Positions 1 through 9,706 of a stretch of 64,000 nt of DNA are shown one piece after another. Origin of the DNA: an uncultured Clostridia bacterium (lineage in GTDB: Bacteria; Bacillota; Clostridia; Christensenellales; UBA1242). The notes beneath the pieces were generated by a model, which was not told the DNA's origin, ran no database searches, and worked only from the letters and a program-made list of their open reading frames with translations. The stretch covers positions 39,870 to 103,869 of the forward strand of contig CANQWK010000003.1 in assembly GCA_947627545.1 (NCBI GenBank). The letters run 5' to 3'. Each line of letters starts with the position of its first letter. Position 1 is the stretch's first letter. The position numbers and the translations under genes are program-made.

Positions 1-1499
1 ACATTTTCTTTGCCAAAGATGTCTTCATAAATTGACAAAGTTTCTTCTGGATATTCATAACCTCTGCCGTCTTTATCAAGAATTTGCAGTTTTCCACTCT
101 CAATGAAATTTGCCGCAGCAAGAATTACAAGTCCTTTGCCTACATTATCCATTTTTTCTGGTGCAATGTCAACTTTGTCCAAAAACTTTTTTATTCGGTT
201 TTTATCTTGAATGTCAGGATTGCCCAAATCCGCACGCAATCCATCAATAAGTTTGTTTCTAACTACGCCCATCAACAATCTTTCGTCAGGATTAAGCTTA
301 ACACCAGAAAAAATAGTATATCGTGCCAAAACACCTCTAACTTCTGTTGATGTTTGTCCATTGGGCATAAAAAGTTGCAGCCAATTCTTTTGACTAAATG
401 GCAAAGTGGCTTTATATTGTCCAAAATTTATTGTTATATCTTCAATAGGCTTTCCTGTCAAAATCATTTTCCTATAAGCATTAAAAAATTGTTCTTGCAT
501 AGCCTTAATAATTCGTGCATTTTCGCTTTGTGGCACATTTGATGACAAATTTTTCTTTGCAAATTGTTCCACTTGAAAATCACAAAACTCCTTAAAGGTC
601 ATAGGCTTTGGGGTGGATGCAATGATTTCCTTGTTTTCAGCTTTATATCTTTCTTTAATTTCTTTACTTAAATGTCTTTTTATTGTGTTTACAGCCTTTT
701 TTCTAACAGAGTTATAACTAAATGTTTCGCCACTATCATCTTTTACACTTGGCTCATCACCATAGCCGATATAACCGTCAATAACGCCAAGATTTTGATT
801 GATAAGTTCTGCACCTTCAAAAAGTTCTGGCTTCTCTGTTTTGATTTCTCTTATGATTTGCAAATATGTAGGCAACTTTTCGTAAGATGTGTAAAATAAA
901 AATGGATCGTTTCTGTTATCTTGAATTGAAAATTTGAAATAAAATGGCAGATTCTGTTCTTTGCATTTTTTATAGGCTTCTATTGCAAATTTCGCCAAAT
1001 TTTCGCCTTTCAAATTTAGATATAAACGAGCCTCTTCTACATCTCTCTTTTGTCCCAAAAGTTCGTATCCAAAAACATGTAAAAAGCTATCTTTAAAGTT
1101 TTCTTTCTTTATGATTGAGCCTTCTTGTAGCCAACCCACGCGGGTGTTTGTGCCTTTAAAATATTTATCATAGCCATACAAAAAGAAGTTGTAAAACGGG
1201 GTGGCAGTCTGCTGTTTCTCGACATTTTCAGGCGCAAACATTGCATTCTTAACCAATGCTTCTGCAACACGCTTTTTTACTCCGTCAAATTTATCAAAAT
1301 TCAATATCATATTGCTATACCAATCTGTATAAAGTATTTTGCAGAATTTTTCTAAATTTTCGACATCTTCAACGCCAGTGTTGTGAAAGTTTTGATTGTA
1401 ATCGTTATAACCATTAGTAATAGAAGCCCTAAGTATATCATCAAATTTAGGGCTTTTCACCTTGCTTAAAATTTTTAGTGTCTGACCGGGTATTGCCAT
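1..1499 (-). CDS. Hypothetical protein, partial (runs off left edge; N-terminus MAIPGQTLKILSKVKSPKFDDILRASITNGYNDYNQNF...)
   Basis: Minus frame hand-translated codon by codon from ATG (complement of 1497-1499) to about position 720 without a stop, and apparently open to the edge; GGAGG SD upstream. Missing from the ORF track because it has no stop inside the window. Confidence 0.8.
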   Translation of the reverse strand, partial: MAIPGQTLKILSKVKSPKFDDILRASITNGYNDYNQNFHNTGVEDVENLEKFCKILYTDWYSNMILNFDKFDGVKKRVAEALVKNAMFAPENVEKQQTATPFYNFFLYGYDKYFKGTNTRVGWLQEGSIIKKENFKDSFLHVFGYELLGQKRDVEEARLYLNLKGENLAKFAIEAYKKCKEQNLPFYFKFSIQDNRNDPFLFYTSYEKLPTYLQIIREIKTEKPELFEGAELINQNLGVIDGYIGYGDEPSVKDDSGETFSYNSVRKKAVNTIKRHLSKEIKERYKAENKEIIASTPKPMTFKEFCDFQVEQFAKKNLSSNVPQSENARIIKAMQEQFFNAYRKMILTGKPIEDITINFGQYKATLPFSQKNWLQLFMPNGQTSTEVRGVLARYTIFSGVKLNPDERLLMGVVRNKLIDGLRADLGNPDIQDKNRIKKFLDKVDIAPEKMDNVGKGLVILAAANFIESGKLQILDKDGRGYEYPEETLSIYEDIFGKEN

Positions 1500-1563
1500 G
1501 TAACAGCCTCCAATTTATTATGAATCCCATTATTGGTCAAAATGGTTCAATTTAGATTTGTAG

Positions 1564-1638
1564 TGGTGCTCCCGTCAGGACTCGAACCCGAACAAGCAGT
1601 TCCGAAGACTGCTGTGCTATCCATTACACCACAAGAGC
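1564..1638 (-). tRNA. tRNA-Arg (anticodon UCG)
   Basis: Reverse complement GCTCTTGTGGTGTAATGGATAGCACAGCAGTCTTCGGAACTGCTTGTTCGGGTTCGAGTCCTGACGGGAGCACCA: 7-bp acceptor, anticodon loop CTTCGGA, T-loop TTCGAGT, encoded CCA. Confidence 0.95.
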
Positions 1639-1836
1639 GCGTCGTGCCACGCCTTTAAGCTAAATTTTTTGTTTCACAAAAAAATTGTAAGCCCTTAGGC
1701 GGGCACTCCTTTTTCTTGCTCGAAGTAAATTCTCGCAAGATGTTTAAATTTTGGCACTTTTGCTAGTTTGCAAATGCGTTTTATAACTAAGTAAAAGTTT
1801 TATTTACATCTTTTTGTTGCGTAATTTATTGCAAAA

Positions 1837-2847
1837 TTACAAGCTTAAACTTGGGTTGGGGGCTAGGGTAAGGTCGGCTATGCCTATGCCCGCTTTGTAA
1901 GCATAATAGGCGGCGCTGCCTATCATGGCGGCGTTATCTGTGCAATATTTTAGTTCCGGCACATAACATTTTATATTTTGCTGTTTGGCTTTTTCGGTTA
2001 GCACTTCCCTAAGCCGTCTGTTTGCGCTTACTCCGCCTGCAACAACTATTTTGTCTATTTTAAAATTTTTGCATGCTAGCAGTGTTTTATCTATTAAATC
2101 GTCCGTTGCTAAAACTTCAAAACTTGCACAAATATCATTAATAGGAATTTCTTTTCCTGCCTGTTCAAGTTTGTGAATGTAGTTTATAACCGCTGTTTTT
2201 TTGCCAGAAAAACTAAAATTGTAGCCCATTGTTTCGTTTGGTTTGGTAAATTTAATGTTGGCTTTGCCGTTTAATGCGCATGCGTCTATTTTTGGCCCAC
2301 CTGGGTAACCTAGCCCAAGCACGCGAGCAACTTTATCAAAACTTTCGCCAACGGCATCGTCTAGCGTGTTGCCTATTATTTGATGATGATTATAATCATC
2401 CACTTTAATTATTGCAGTGTGGCCGCCGCTAACAAGCAAGCAAATAAATGGCGGTTCTAAATCGGCGTAAGTTAAATAGTTGCTGGCTATATGCCCATAA
2501 ATATGATTAACAGCAATAAGAGGTTTTTTTGTTGCATAACTTAAACCTTTTGCGTAACTAACGCCTACTAAAAGCGAGCCTATTAACCCTGCGCCATAAG
2601 TTACGGCAATTGCATCAATGTCATTTAACGAGCAGTTTGCCTGTTTTAAAGCAAGGTTTACAACATTACTAATGGCAGTTATGTGGTTGCGGCTGGCAAC
2701 TTCTGGCACAACGCCGCCAAAACGAGTGTGAATGTCAATTTGGCTAGAAACAATGTTAGAAAGACAATTTCTGCCATCTTCCACCACGGCACAACTTGTT
2801 TCGTCACAACTAGATTCTATTGCCAAAATTTTAAAACCCTGTTTCAT
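1837..2847 (-). CDS. tsaD: tRNA N6-adenosine threonylcarbamoyltransferase TsaD
   Basis: 336 aa; ILAIESSCDETSCAVVEDG, VNHIYGHIASN, FICLLVSGGHTAI, GGVSANRRLRE. Confidence 0.97.
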   Translation of the reverse strand: MKQGFKILAIESSCDETSCAVVEDGRNCLSNIVSSQIDIHTRFGGVVPEVASRNHITAISNVVNLALKQANCSLNDIDAIAVTYGAGLIGSLLVGVSYAKGLSYATKKPLIAVNHIYGHIASNYLTYADLEPPFICLLVSGGHTAIIKVDDYNHHQIIGNTLDDAVGESFDKVARVLGLGYPGGPKIDACALNGKANIKFTKPNETMGYNFSFSGKKTAVINYIHKLEQAGKEIPINDICASFEVLATDDLIDKTLLACKNFKIDKIVVAGGVSANRRLREVLTEKAKQQNIKCYVPELKYCTDNAAMIGSAAYYAYKAGIGIADLTLAPNPSLSL

Positions 2848-2883
2848 AAGGCATATTATACATCAAAATAAAACATTTTGCAA
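2848..2883 (-). promoter_or_regulatory. tsaD promoter TTGCAA-17-TATAAT, 7 nt before ATG (leaderless candidate)
   Basis: Minus strand TTGCAA AATGTTTTATTTTGATG TATAAT ATGCCTT ATG; no SD. Confidence 0.65.
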
Positions 2884-2922
2884 GGATTTATAAATTAATT
2901 AATTTAAATGAATTTTTCTTTT

Positions 2923-2947
2923 GTTACTTTTCTTGCAAGAAAGTAAC
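2923..2947. repeat. Dispersed palindrome copy 1 (GTTACTTTTCTTGCAAGAAAGTAAC)
   Basis: Near-perfect palindrome inside a longer inverted repeat CTTTTGT...ACAAAAG; related copies at 4801 and 34499. Confidence 0.8.
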
Positions 2948-2981
2948 ACAAAAGAATATTTAAAAAACAAAAAAACAAAAA

Positions 2982-3743
2982 TTAAATAATTTCTTCAACT
3001 TTTAGGGTGCAGGGCAGGTTGTAATCTCGCTTGCCAGCACCAAAACCTATGTTGATAACTTGTTCATTTGTAGGCTGTTCAAATTTTGAAACAATGGCAA
3101 GGGCAGCAAGCCCAGTAGGCGTTATAAGTTCAACATCTACATTTGCTTGTTCTAAAATTATGTTATATTCATCTACAATATTTTTCACCGCTGGGGTGGG
3201 AATGGGCAACCAACCAACTCGAGTTTTAATTTTTCCACTGCCCTCGCACAAATTTTTAACAAACACTTTTTCCACACCTAAATTGTGCAGGCAAAAACAA
3301 ATTGAAACAATGTCAATTATGCTATCCATTGCACCGTTTTCGTGAAAAATTACCTCGCTTGCAGGAATTGAATGTGCTTTGCCTTCCGCTCGTGCAATAA
3401 GTTCAAAAATTTTTATAGCGTTTTGTTTTACAGGGTTGGGCAAGGTTGAATTATTTAATAAAATTTTAACATCTTTAAGCGTACGCTTTTCTTTAATAGC
3501 AGCAAATTTTCCGCTGCCAAAAAGCACGTTCATGTCATGGTCGGCGTTATTTTTTAACTCGACATCAAAATTAGTTGACGGCGTGCCTTTTTTGTTGATT
3601 TTTTCAATTTTTATTTTGTAATTTGTTAATTTTAAACTTTCAATTGCTTCAATAAGTGCATTTTTGTCTGCTCCTAAATCTAGCAACGCACCTACAATCA
3701 TATCTCCGCTTACGCCAGAAGAACAATCAAAACAAATGTTCAT
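2982..3743 (-). CDS. larC: LarC N-terminal-half protein (DUF111 / nickel-pincer cofactor LarC1-like)
   Basis: MNICFDCSSGVSGDMIVGALLDLGA; HENGAMDSIIDIVS; TPTGLAAL; GFGAGKRD. 253 aa, no C-terminal LarC2 region. Confidence 0.8.
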   Translation of the reverse strand: MNICFDCSSGVSGDMIVGALLDLGADKNALIEAIESLKLTNYKIKIEKINKKGTPSTNFDVELKNNADHDMNVLFGSGKFAAIKEKRTLKDVKILLNNSTLPNPVKQNAIKIFELIARAEGKAHSIPASEVIFHENGAMDSIIDIVSICFCLHNLGVEKVFVKNLCEGSGKIKTRVGWLPIPTPAVKNIVDEYNIILEQANVDVELITPTGLAALAIVSKFEQPTNEQVINIGFGAGKRDYNLPCTLKVEEII

Positions 3744-4627
3744 TAATCTATACTCTCAACAACATAATCGCGGTTGCCTAAACCTATTTCCGCTGCCCAT
3801 TCAACCGTGCGAATGGCGTGTTTTTCGTGCATGCGGTTTACTAGCGATTTTTTGCCTTTGTCGGCTGAATTTATTATTGCATCATAACAACATTGGTCCA
3901 ACGCAACAGGGTCTAGGCTAGCAAAAATGCCTATATCTGCCATTTCTGGCTCGGCAGGGTGGCTGTCGCAATCACAATCAATTGATAGGCGGTTTGCAAC
4001 ATTTATATATGCAAGATTTTTAGGCTTAATATAGTTTACAATGCTGTTGCATGCTTCTGCCATGCTTTCCAAAAAGCCGTCTTGGTCATCAATTAAGCCC
4101 CACATTGCATCAGGGTCCTCCGTTCTGCCAACCGAATGAATAAATGCCTTTCCGTTTTTAGAGGCTAAGCCAATGCTCATGTTTTTTAACGCACCGCCAA
4201 AGCCGCCCATTGCATGCCCTTTAAAATGAGATAACATTAAAATTGAATTATAGTTTTTAAGATGTGTGCCTACAAGGTTATATTTTAAATGCTTGCCCTT
4301 TTTAACCGGAATTTTAAAATCGCCTTCTTCATCAAGAATGTCGCAAGGGGCAATATTTAAAAAACCGTGCTGCTTAATAACTTTCCAATGGTCCTTGCTG
4401 TTAAAACGTTTGCCTCTATAAGCGGTGTTGCATTCAACAATTGTTCCGTTTAATTGCTTAACAAGTGGGGCAATTAGGTTGGGGTTTAAAAAATTATGTC
4501 CGCCTAATTCACCTGTTGAAATTTTAACTGCCACTTTGCCTTTAAGTTGAGTGTTTAGCGCCTTATAAATTTTTAACAGACCTTCACTTGAAATGTCCTT
4601 TGTAAAATAAACAATAGATTTTTCCAT
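3743..4627 (-). CDS. DUF362 domain-containing protein
   Basis: KVAVKISTGELGGHNFLNPNLI, LSHFKGHAMGGFGGALKNMSIGLASKNGK; overlaps larC start by 1 nt. Confidence 0.8.
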   Translation of the reverse strand: MEKSIVYFTKDISSEGLLKIYKALNTQLKGKVAVKISTGELGGHNFLNPNLIAPLVKQLNGTIVECNTAYRGKRFNSKDHWKVIKQHGFLNIAPCDILDEEGDFKIPVKKGKHLKYNLVGTHLKNYNSILMLSHFKGHAMGGFGGALKNMSIGLASKNGKAFIHSVGRTEDPDAMWGLIDDQDGFLESMAEACNSIVNYIKPKNLAYINVANRLSIDCDCDSHPAEPEMADIGIFASLDPVALDQCCYDAIINSADKGKKSLVNRMHEKHAIRTVEWAAEIGLGNRDYVVESID

Positions 4628-4800
4628 ACTATTCTCCTTAAAAAGAGTGTAACATTTTTTTAATTTTTTAACAAATGAATTTTTACTTTTTAATTAATTC
4701 TAATAAAAAACTTAAATTTTATTTTATTAATTAATTTTATTGTGTTTAAATTTGTTTTGTTATGTTTAGGTTAATTATTCTATTCTATTATTTTTTTTCA

Positions 4801-4826
4801 GTTACTTTTCTTGCAAGAAAAGTAAC
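4801..4826. repeat. Dispersed palindrome copy 2 (GTTACTTTTCTTGCAAGAAAAGTAAC, perfect 26 bp)
   Basis: Perfect inverted repeat in a divergent intergenic region. Confidence 0.9.
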
Positions 4827-4996
4827 AAAAGAAAAAGTTAAAAAACAAAAAAAGATAATAAAATTTAATAAAAATGCCAATAAAAAATTAATTTTCATAT
4901 AATATATCGCCTAAAATGGTTGAAAATTTTTTTTAATTTTATTATAATACAAACACAATTTACAAAAATTTTGCTATAGAGCTTAATAGGAGAACG

Positions 4997-5947
4997 ATGA
5001 AAACTATTGAAAAATTAAAATGTATTATAGACACCGACCCTGGTGTTGATGATAGTGCAGCAATTGCGCTGTCGTTGTATGACGATAAATTAGATATTAA
5101 ACTTATAACCACGGTAAACGGCAATAGGGATTTAGAAACAGTTACTCGCAACTTATTGCATATTTTGGAAAAATTTGACCGCACCGATATTCCGGTTTGC
5201 AAAGGGGCAACCAAAGCCATGAACCGAATTAGTCCGGATGCAAGTTTTATTCATCAAAAAGAGGGTATGGGCAATTACAATCCGCCAAAAACCGTGAAAA
5301 CTAAGCCGTTGCCAACTGATGCTGTTGAGGCAATGTATAAGGTTATTAAAGAAAATCCGCACGAAATTTCGGTTGTGCTTTTAGGCCCACAAACCAACAT
5401 GGGTATGCTTATAGATAAACATCCAGATGTTATAGATTTAGTAAACCATATTTATTGCGAAGGTTGTGCACCTTACGGATTAAAAAGTGAAGGCAAGTGG
5501 ATTAATTATGTTTCGTTTAATGCATCTAGCGACCCTGAAGCCTTAAAAATTGTTATGGAAAGTGGCATACCTATTACAATGATACCTTCTCGCATGGGCA
5601 GAGAACTTAGCAATTTTACCGAAAAGGAAGTGTTAAAAATTAGAGATATTAACGATACCGGACGCTTTATTTACGAAATGTACAGCGGTTATTGGGAGCA
5701 TGGTTATGAAGATAGGCGGATTGCAACCAATGATACTTGTGCAGTGCTTGCATTGAGATGTCCAAATTTGTTTAAAACAAAAAAGGCATTTTTCACGGTT
5801 GATGTGGCAGAAATGCCAGGCAGAACATTAATTGAATTTAATAAACGAGGGAATGTAAACTTTGCTTTTAAATGCAACAGAAAAAGGTTGCACGAATTTT
5901 ATTTTAACGCAGTAAAAAAATTAGATAAATTTAAGTTTTATAATTAA
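4997..5947 (+). CDS. Nucleoside hydrolase (inosine/uridine-preferring family)
   Basis: IIDTDPGVDDSAAIALSL motif; 316 aa; GGAG SD. Confidence 0.93.
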   Translation: MKTIEKLKCIIDTDPGVDDSAAIALSLYDDKLDIKLITTVNGNRDLETVTRNLLHILEKFDRTDIPVCKGATKAMNRISPDASFIHQKEGMGNYNPPKTVKTKPLPTDAVEAMYKVIKENPHEISVVLLGPQTNMGMLIDKHPDVIDLVNHIYCEGCAPYGLKSEGKWINYVSFNASSDPEALKIVMESGIPITMIPSRMGRELSNFTEKEVLKIRDINDTGRFIYEMYSGYWEHGYEDRRIATNDTCAVLALRCPNLFKTKKAFFTVDVAEMPGRTLIEFNKRGNVNFAFKCNRKRLHEFYFNAVKKLDKFKFYN

Positions 5948-5992
5948 TAACTGCGCAAAAGTTTAAAATAAATTTAATTTAAATTAAAAAAT

Positions 5993-6020
5993 AGACCTTA
6001 TAAAAAGGTTTGTTTTTTTT
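5993..6020 (+). terminator. Rho-independent terminator
   Basis: AGACCTTATAAAAAGGTTTGTTTTTTTT. Confidence 0.6.
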
Positions 6021-6111
6021 ATTGTTTAAAATTTATTTGACATTTAATTTTAAAAGTTATAATATATTGTTATAAATATATAAAACAAAGTTATTTAACA
6101 GTTTTTGTTTT

Positions 6112-6573
6112 ATGCTAAAGGAGAAATTTATGTACATGCTTTGGATTTGGCTTGCAGTTATAGTGGTTTGCTTAATTGTTGAGCTTGTTGAGGCTGGCAC
6201 TCTTATAAGTGTGTGGTTTTCGGTTGGTGCAGTTGCACCGTTTATTATGAGTTTTTGGCGAACAAATGCCGCTTGGTACATTTTCTTGCAAGTGCTAGTG
6301 TTTGGCATTATTACCACGCTTTGCCTTTTGTTTTTAAGGAAAATAGTGCTAAAATATTTCTTTAAAGGTAAGCAAGAAAACACTAATTTAGACATTTTCA
6401 AAAACAAAAAATTAAAAATTATAAAGGTTAACAGAGATGCATCAAAAGCCGTTGTTAAAATAAACGCAATTGAATATACCGCTGTTGCCGAAGATGAAAC
6501 AAAATTCGTTGTTGGAGAAGAAGTTGAGGTTGTCCGCTTTGAAGGTAACAAAGTTATTGTAAAAAAAATTTAA
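6112..6573 (+). CDS. NfeD family membrane protein
   Basis: TM helices plus C-terminal OB-like region; immediately upstream of a slipin gene (classic nfeD-stomatin pair). Confidence 0.85.
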   Translation: MLKEKFMYMLWIWLAVIVVCLIVELVEAGTLISVWFSVGAVAPFIMSFWRTNAAWYIFLQVLVFGIITTLCLLFLRKIVLKYFFKGKQENTNLDIFKNKKLKIIKVNRDASKAVVKINAIEYTAVAEDETKFVVGEEVEVVRFEGNKVIVKKI

Positions 6574-6677
6574 AATAATTTGTAATTTTGCTAAAATATA
6601 TAATGATATATAATTTACATATAAAAAATTTAAAAATGTATATAAAAATAAACTAAAATTGTAAATAGGAGGATTTT

Positions 6678-7592
6678 ATGGTTGTAGCAATTATTATTGC
6701 AGTTGTGTTAATTATTGTTTTATTAGTTGTTTTGTCTTTAAGCATAAGAGTGGTTAGGCAGGCAACAACTGTGGTGGTTGAAAGGTTAGGTAAATATAGA
6801 AAAACACTAGATACAGGAGTTCATTTAGTTTTGCCTTTTTTAGATAGAACTTTGCCTGCAATTTCTTTAAAAGAGCGCGTGGCAGATTTTAAACCGCAGC
6901 CTGTTATTACAAAAGATAATGTTACCATGCAAATAGATACCGTTGTGTATTTTCAAGTTACCGATGCAAAACTTTTCACGTATGGTGTAGAGAGACCTAT
7001 AAACGCAATAGAAAATTTAACAGCCACCACTTTGCGTAACATTGTTGGTGAGCTTGAACTTGACGAAACATTAACTTCGCGTGATACAGTTAACACAAAA
7101 ATGCGTAATATTCTTGATGAAGCAACTGACCCATGGGGCATAAAAATTAATAGGGTAGAATTAAAAAACATTCTTCCACCAAAAGATATTCAAGAAGCAA
7201 TGGAAAAACAAATGCGAGCCGAACGCGAAAGGCGAGAATCTATTTTGCGTGCGGAAGGCGAAAAGAAATCTAAAATCCTTATAGCCGAGGGCGAAAAGGA
7301 AAGTATAGTGCTTCAAGCCGAAGCCGAAAAACAGCGAGTTATGTTGGCAGCCGAAGCCGAAAAAGCAAAACTTATTGCCGAAGCGGAAGGTAATGCAAAA
7401 GCAATTGAACTTGTAAATAAAGCTAATCCAAATGCGGCTTATGTTACCTTGCAAGGTTATGAGGCTTTAAAGGTGCTTGCAAATGGCAATTCAACCAAAA
7501 TTATTGTTCCAAGCGAAATACAAAATGTGGCAGGCTTGCTTGCAAGTTTAAAAGAAACCATAACTGACGAACCTAAAACTAAAAAGAAATAG
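6678..7592 (+). CDS. SPFH/band-7 (slipin/QmcA-like) protein
   Basis: VRQATTVVVERLGKYRKTLDTGVHLVLPFLDR; AERERRESILRAEGEKKS heptads. Confidence 0.95.
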   Translation: MVVAIIIAVVLIIVLLVVLSLSIRVVRQATTVVVERLGKYRKTLDTGVHLVLPFLDRTLPAISLKERVADFKPQPVITKDNVTMQIDTVVYFQVTDAKLFTYGVERPINAIENLTATTLRNIVGELELDETLTSRDTVNTKMRNILDEATDPWGIKINRVELKNILPPKDIQEAMEKQMRAERERRESILRAEGEKKSKILIAEGEKESIVLQAEAEKQRVMLAAEAEKAKLIAEAEGNAKAIELVNKANPNAAYVTLQGYEALKVLANGNSTKIIVPSEIQNVAGLLASLKETITDEPKTKKK

Positions 7593-7616
7593 TGGCAATT
7601 TTTAGCCACTTTTTTG
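7591..7616 (+). terminator. Rho-independent terminator
   Basis: AGTGGC AATTTTTA GCCACT TTTTTG. Confidence 0.8.
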
Positions 7617-7739
7617 TTACAATTAAATTAAAAAATGGGCTTTGCCTTTTAATTGTAAGGCTGCAATTTTGTTTGGTATTTTTTATTTAATATGATATAA
7701 TCATTATTAAAGGCGGCTTGCCGCTTAAAAGGATGAATT

Positions 7740-8330
7740 ATGAATTTACCTAACAAACTAACTTGTATGCGTATGTTGCTTATTCCGTTTATGATTTTTT
7801 TCTATCTTGCAAACTTTATTCCTTATGGCATTGGCAAAATTGTGGCACTTGTTATTTTTATTGTTGCCGCTTTAACCGATTTGCTTGACGGCAAAATTGC
7901 CCGTAGCCGCAATTTAGTTACAAATTTTGGCAAGTTTTTAGACCCCATTGCCGATAAAATGCTAACCACATCGCTTTTGTTGTTGCTTGTTGTTGATGGC
8001 ACAATTAAAAATCCTTATGGTGTTATAATTGCTATAATTATTATTTCGCGAGAATTTATTGTAAGTGCGTTGCGCTTAATTGCTGCAACAAGTGGGCAGG
8101 TGCTTGCTGCGGACATCTGGGGTAAGGCAAAAACCATGACGCAGATGATTGCACTTCCAATTTGTACAGTGTATAGTTATATTTTAACTTGCGGATTCAA
8201 CATTTTTTGCTGGGTTGAACAAACATTTATGTGGGCTAGCTATATTTCACTTGGCTTAGCAACAATTTTAACTATTATTTCCGGCGTAAACTATTTAGTA
8301 AAAAATCGCCATTGTTTAAAAGAAAATTAA
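7740..8330 (+). CDS. pgsA: CDP-diacylglycerol--glycerol-3-phosphate 3-phosphatidyltransferase
   Basis: NLPNKLTCMRMLLIPF; DLLDGKIARSRNLVTNFGKFLDPIADK (CDP-alcohol phosphotransferase motif). Confidence 0.95.
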   Translation: MNLPNKLTCMRMLLIPFMIFFYLANFIPYGIGKIVALVIFIVAALTDLLDGKIARSRNLVTNFGKFLDPIADKMLTTSLLLLLVVDGTIKNPYGVIIAIIIISREFIVSALRLIAATSGQVLAADIWGKAKTMTQMIALPICTVYSYILTCGFNIFCWVEQTFMWASYISLGLATILTIISGVNYLVKNRHCLKEN

Positions 8331-8469
8331 AATTTAAATAAAATTAAATTCACTTGTGTTAAAAAATGTAAAGAAAAAAAATGCACTTGTTTTAAAAAAT
8401 TAAATACATAAAAAGATTATTATCATTCTTTACAATATAAAAGTTAAAATTTGGGAAATTAAAATTTAT

Positions 8470-8509
8470 CGAACATTTGTTTGACAAATTTATGCCAAAA
8501 TTTTATAAT
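8470..8509 (+). promoter_or_regulatory. recA promoter TTGACA-17-TATAAT overlapped by LexA/SOS-box-like CGAACATTTGTTTG
   Basis: CGAAC-N4-GTTTG at 8470-8483 (one mismatch to GAACN4GTTC core); TTGACA 8481-8486; TATAAT 8504-8509. Confidence 0.75.
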
Positions 8510-8650
8510 TATATCAATATTTGTAAATCAGTTTGTTTTACATTTTGTTAAAATAAGGGCTTTGTTAAATTATTTATTTTGCAATTTGTTTAAATTTTTG
8601 TTAAATTGACTTATTTTATGTAAAAAATTTGATTTTATTAAAGGAGAGTT

Positions 8651-9637
8651 ATGACAGACGACAAAAAAAAGGCTTTAGAAGCCACAATTGCTGCTATTGA
8701 AAAGCAATATGGTAAAGGCAGCATTATAAAAATGGACGCAACCAATTATGGCGAAGGGGTGGAAGTTATTCCAACCGGCTGTTTAACGCTAGATTTAGCA
8801 CTTGGCGTGGGCGGATTGCCTAGGGGTAGAATTATTGAAATTTATGGCCCAGAAAGCAGTGGTAAAACCACGGTTGCTTTGCATGTTATTGCCGAGGCTC
8901 AAAAACAAGGTGGAACTGCCGCTTTTATTGATGCAGAACACGCACTAGACCCAATTTATGCTCAAAAACTTGGCGTAGATATTGGTGCTATGTATGTTTC
9001 GCAACCAGATACAGGCGAACAAGCACTTGAAATTACCGAGCAACTTGTGCGTAGCGGCGGCGTAGATATTGTGGTTATAGACTCAGTTGCAGCGCTTACT
9101 CCAAAAGCCGAAATTGACGGCGAAATGGGAGATAGTTTTATTGGCCTTCAAGCAAGGTTGATGAGCCAAGCGTTAAGAAAACTTACCGCAGTTATTTCAA
9201 AAAGCAACACACTTGTAATATTTATTAACCAATTGCGCGAAAAAGTTGGAGTTATGTTTGGCAATCCAGAAACCACTCCAGGAGGAAAGGCTCTTAAATT
9301 TTATGCGTCTGTTCGCCTAGATGTTAGAAAGGTGGATTCAATTAAAAGTGGGCAAGATGTGGTTGGTAGCCGCACTCGTGTAAAAGTGGTTAAAAATAAG
9401 GTTGCTCCACCATTTAAGCAGGCAGAATTTGACATTATGTACGGCGAAGGCATTTCTCGCCTTGGCTGCCTAATAGATGTGGCAATTGAAAAGAATATTG
9501 TTGAAAAATCTGGCTCGTGGTTTAGTTATAATGGGGATAAAATTGGCCAAGGTAAAGAAAATGTTAAGGCATATTTAACCTCTCACCCTGAACTTGCAAA
9601 CGAAATTGAAACCAAAATTAGAGAAAGTTTAAAATAA
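8651..9637 (+). CDS. recA: Recombinase RecA
   Basis: [46 protein letters not shown]. Confidence 0.99.
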   Translation: MTDDKKKALEATIAAIEKQYGKGSIIKMDATNYGEGVEVIPTGCLTLDLALGVGGLPRGRIIEIYGPESSGKTTVALHVIAEAQKQGGTAAFIDAEHALDPIYAQKLGVDIGAMYVSQPDTGEQALEITEQLVRSGGVDIVVIDSVAALTPKAEIDGEMGDSFIGLQARLMSQALRKLTAVISKSNTLVIFINQLREKVGVMFGNPETTPGGKALKFYASVRLDVRKVDSIKSGQDVVGSRTRVKVVKNKVAPPFKQAEFDIMYGEGISRLGCLIDVAIEKNIVEKSGSWFSYNGDKIGQGKENVKAYLTSHPELANEIETKIRESLK

Positions 9638-9661
9638 TAAATTTGAAAATAAGGTTTTATT

Positions 9662-9706
9662 ATGCAGCTTGAATTTATTAAACCATTAGAAAAAATAAAG
9701 TTATGA
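9662..9706 (+). CDS. Possible 14-aa leader peptide MQLEFIKPLEKIKL overlapping recN start (ATGA)
   Basis: AAGG-like SD then ATG CAG CTT ... TTA TGA; TGA overlaps recN ATG at 9703. Confidence 0.4.
   Translation: MQLEFIKPLEKIKL

Noticed and set aside
84-899. Four plus-strand ORFs (88, 60, 62, 75 aa)
   Set aside because: All antisense to the long open minus frame 1-1499.
2848-2981. Possible frameshifted LarC2 downstream of larC
   Set aside because: Only about 135 bp before tsaD, too short for the LarC2 domain; no slippery site sought further.
6057-6551. 164-aa minus ORF
   Set aside because: Antisense shadow of nfeD.
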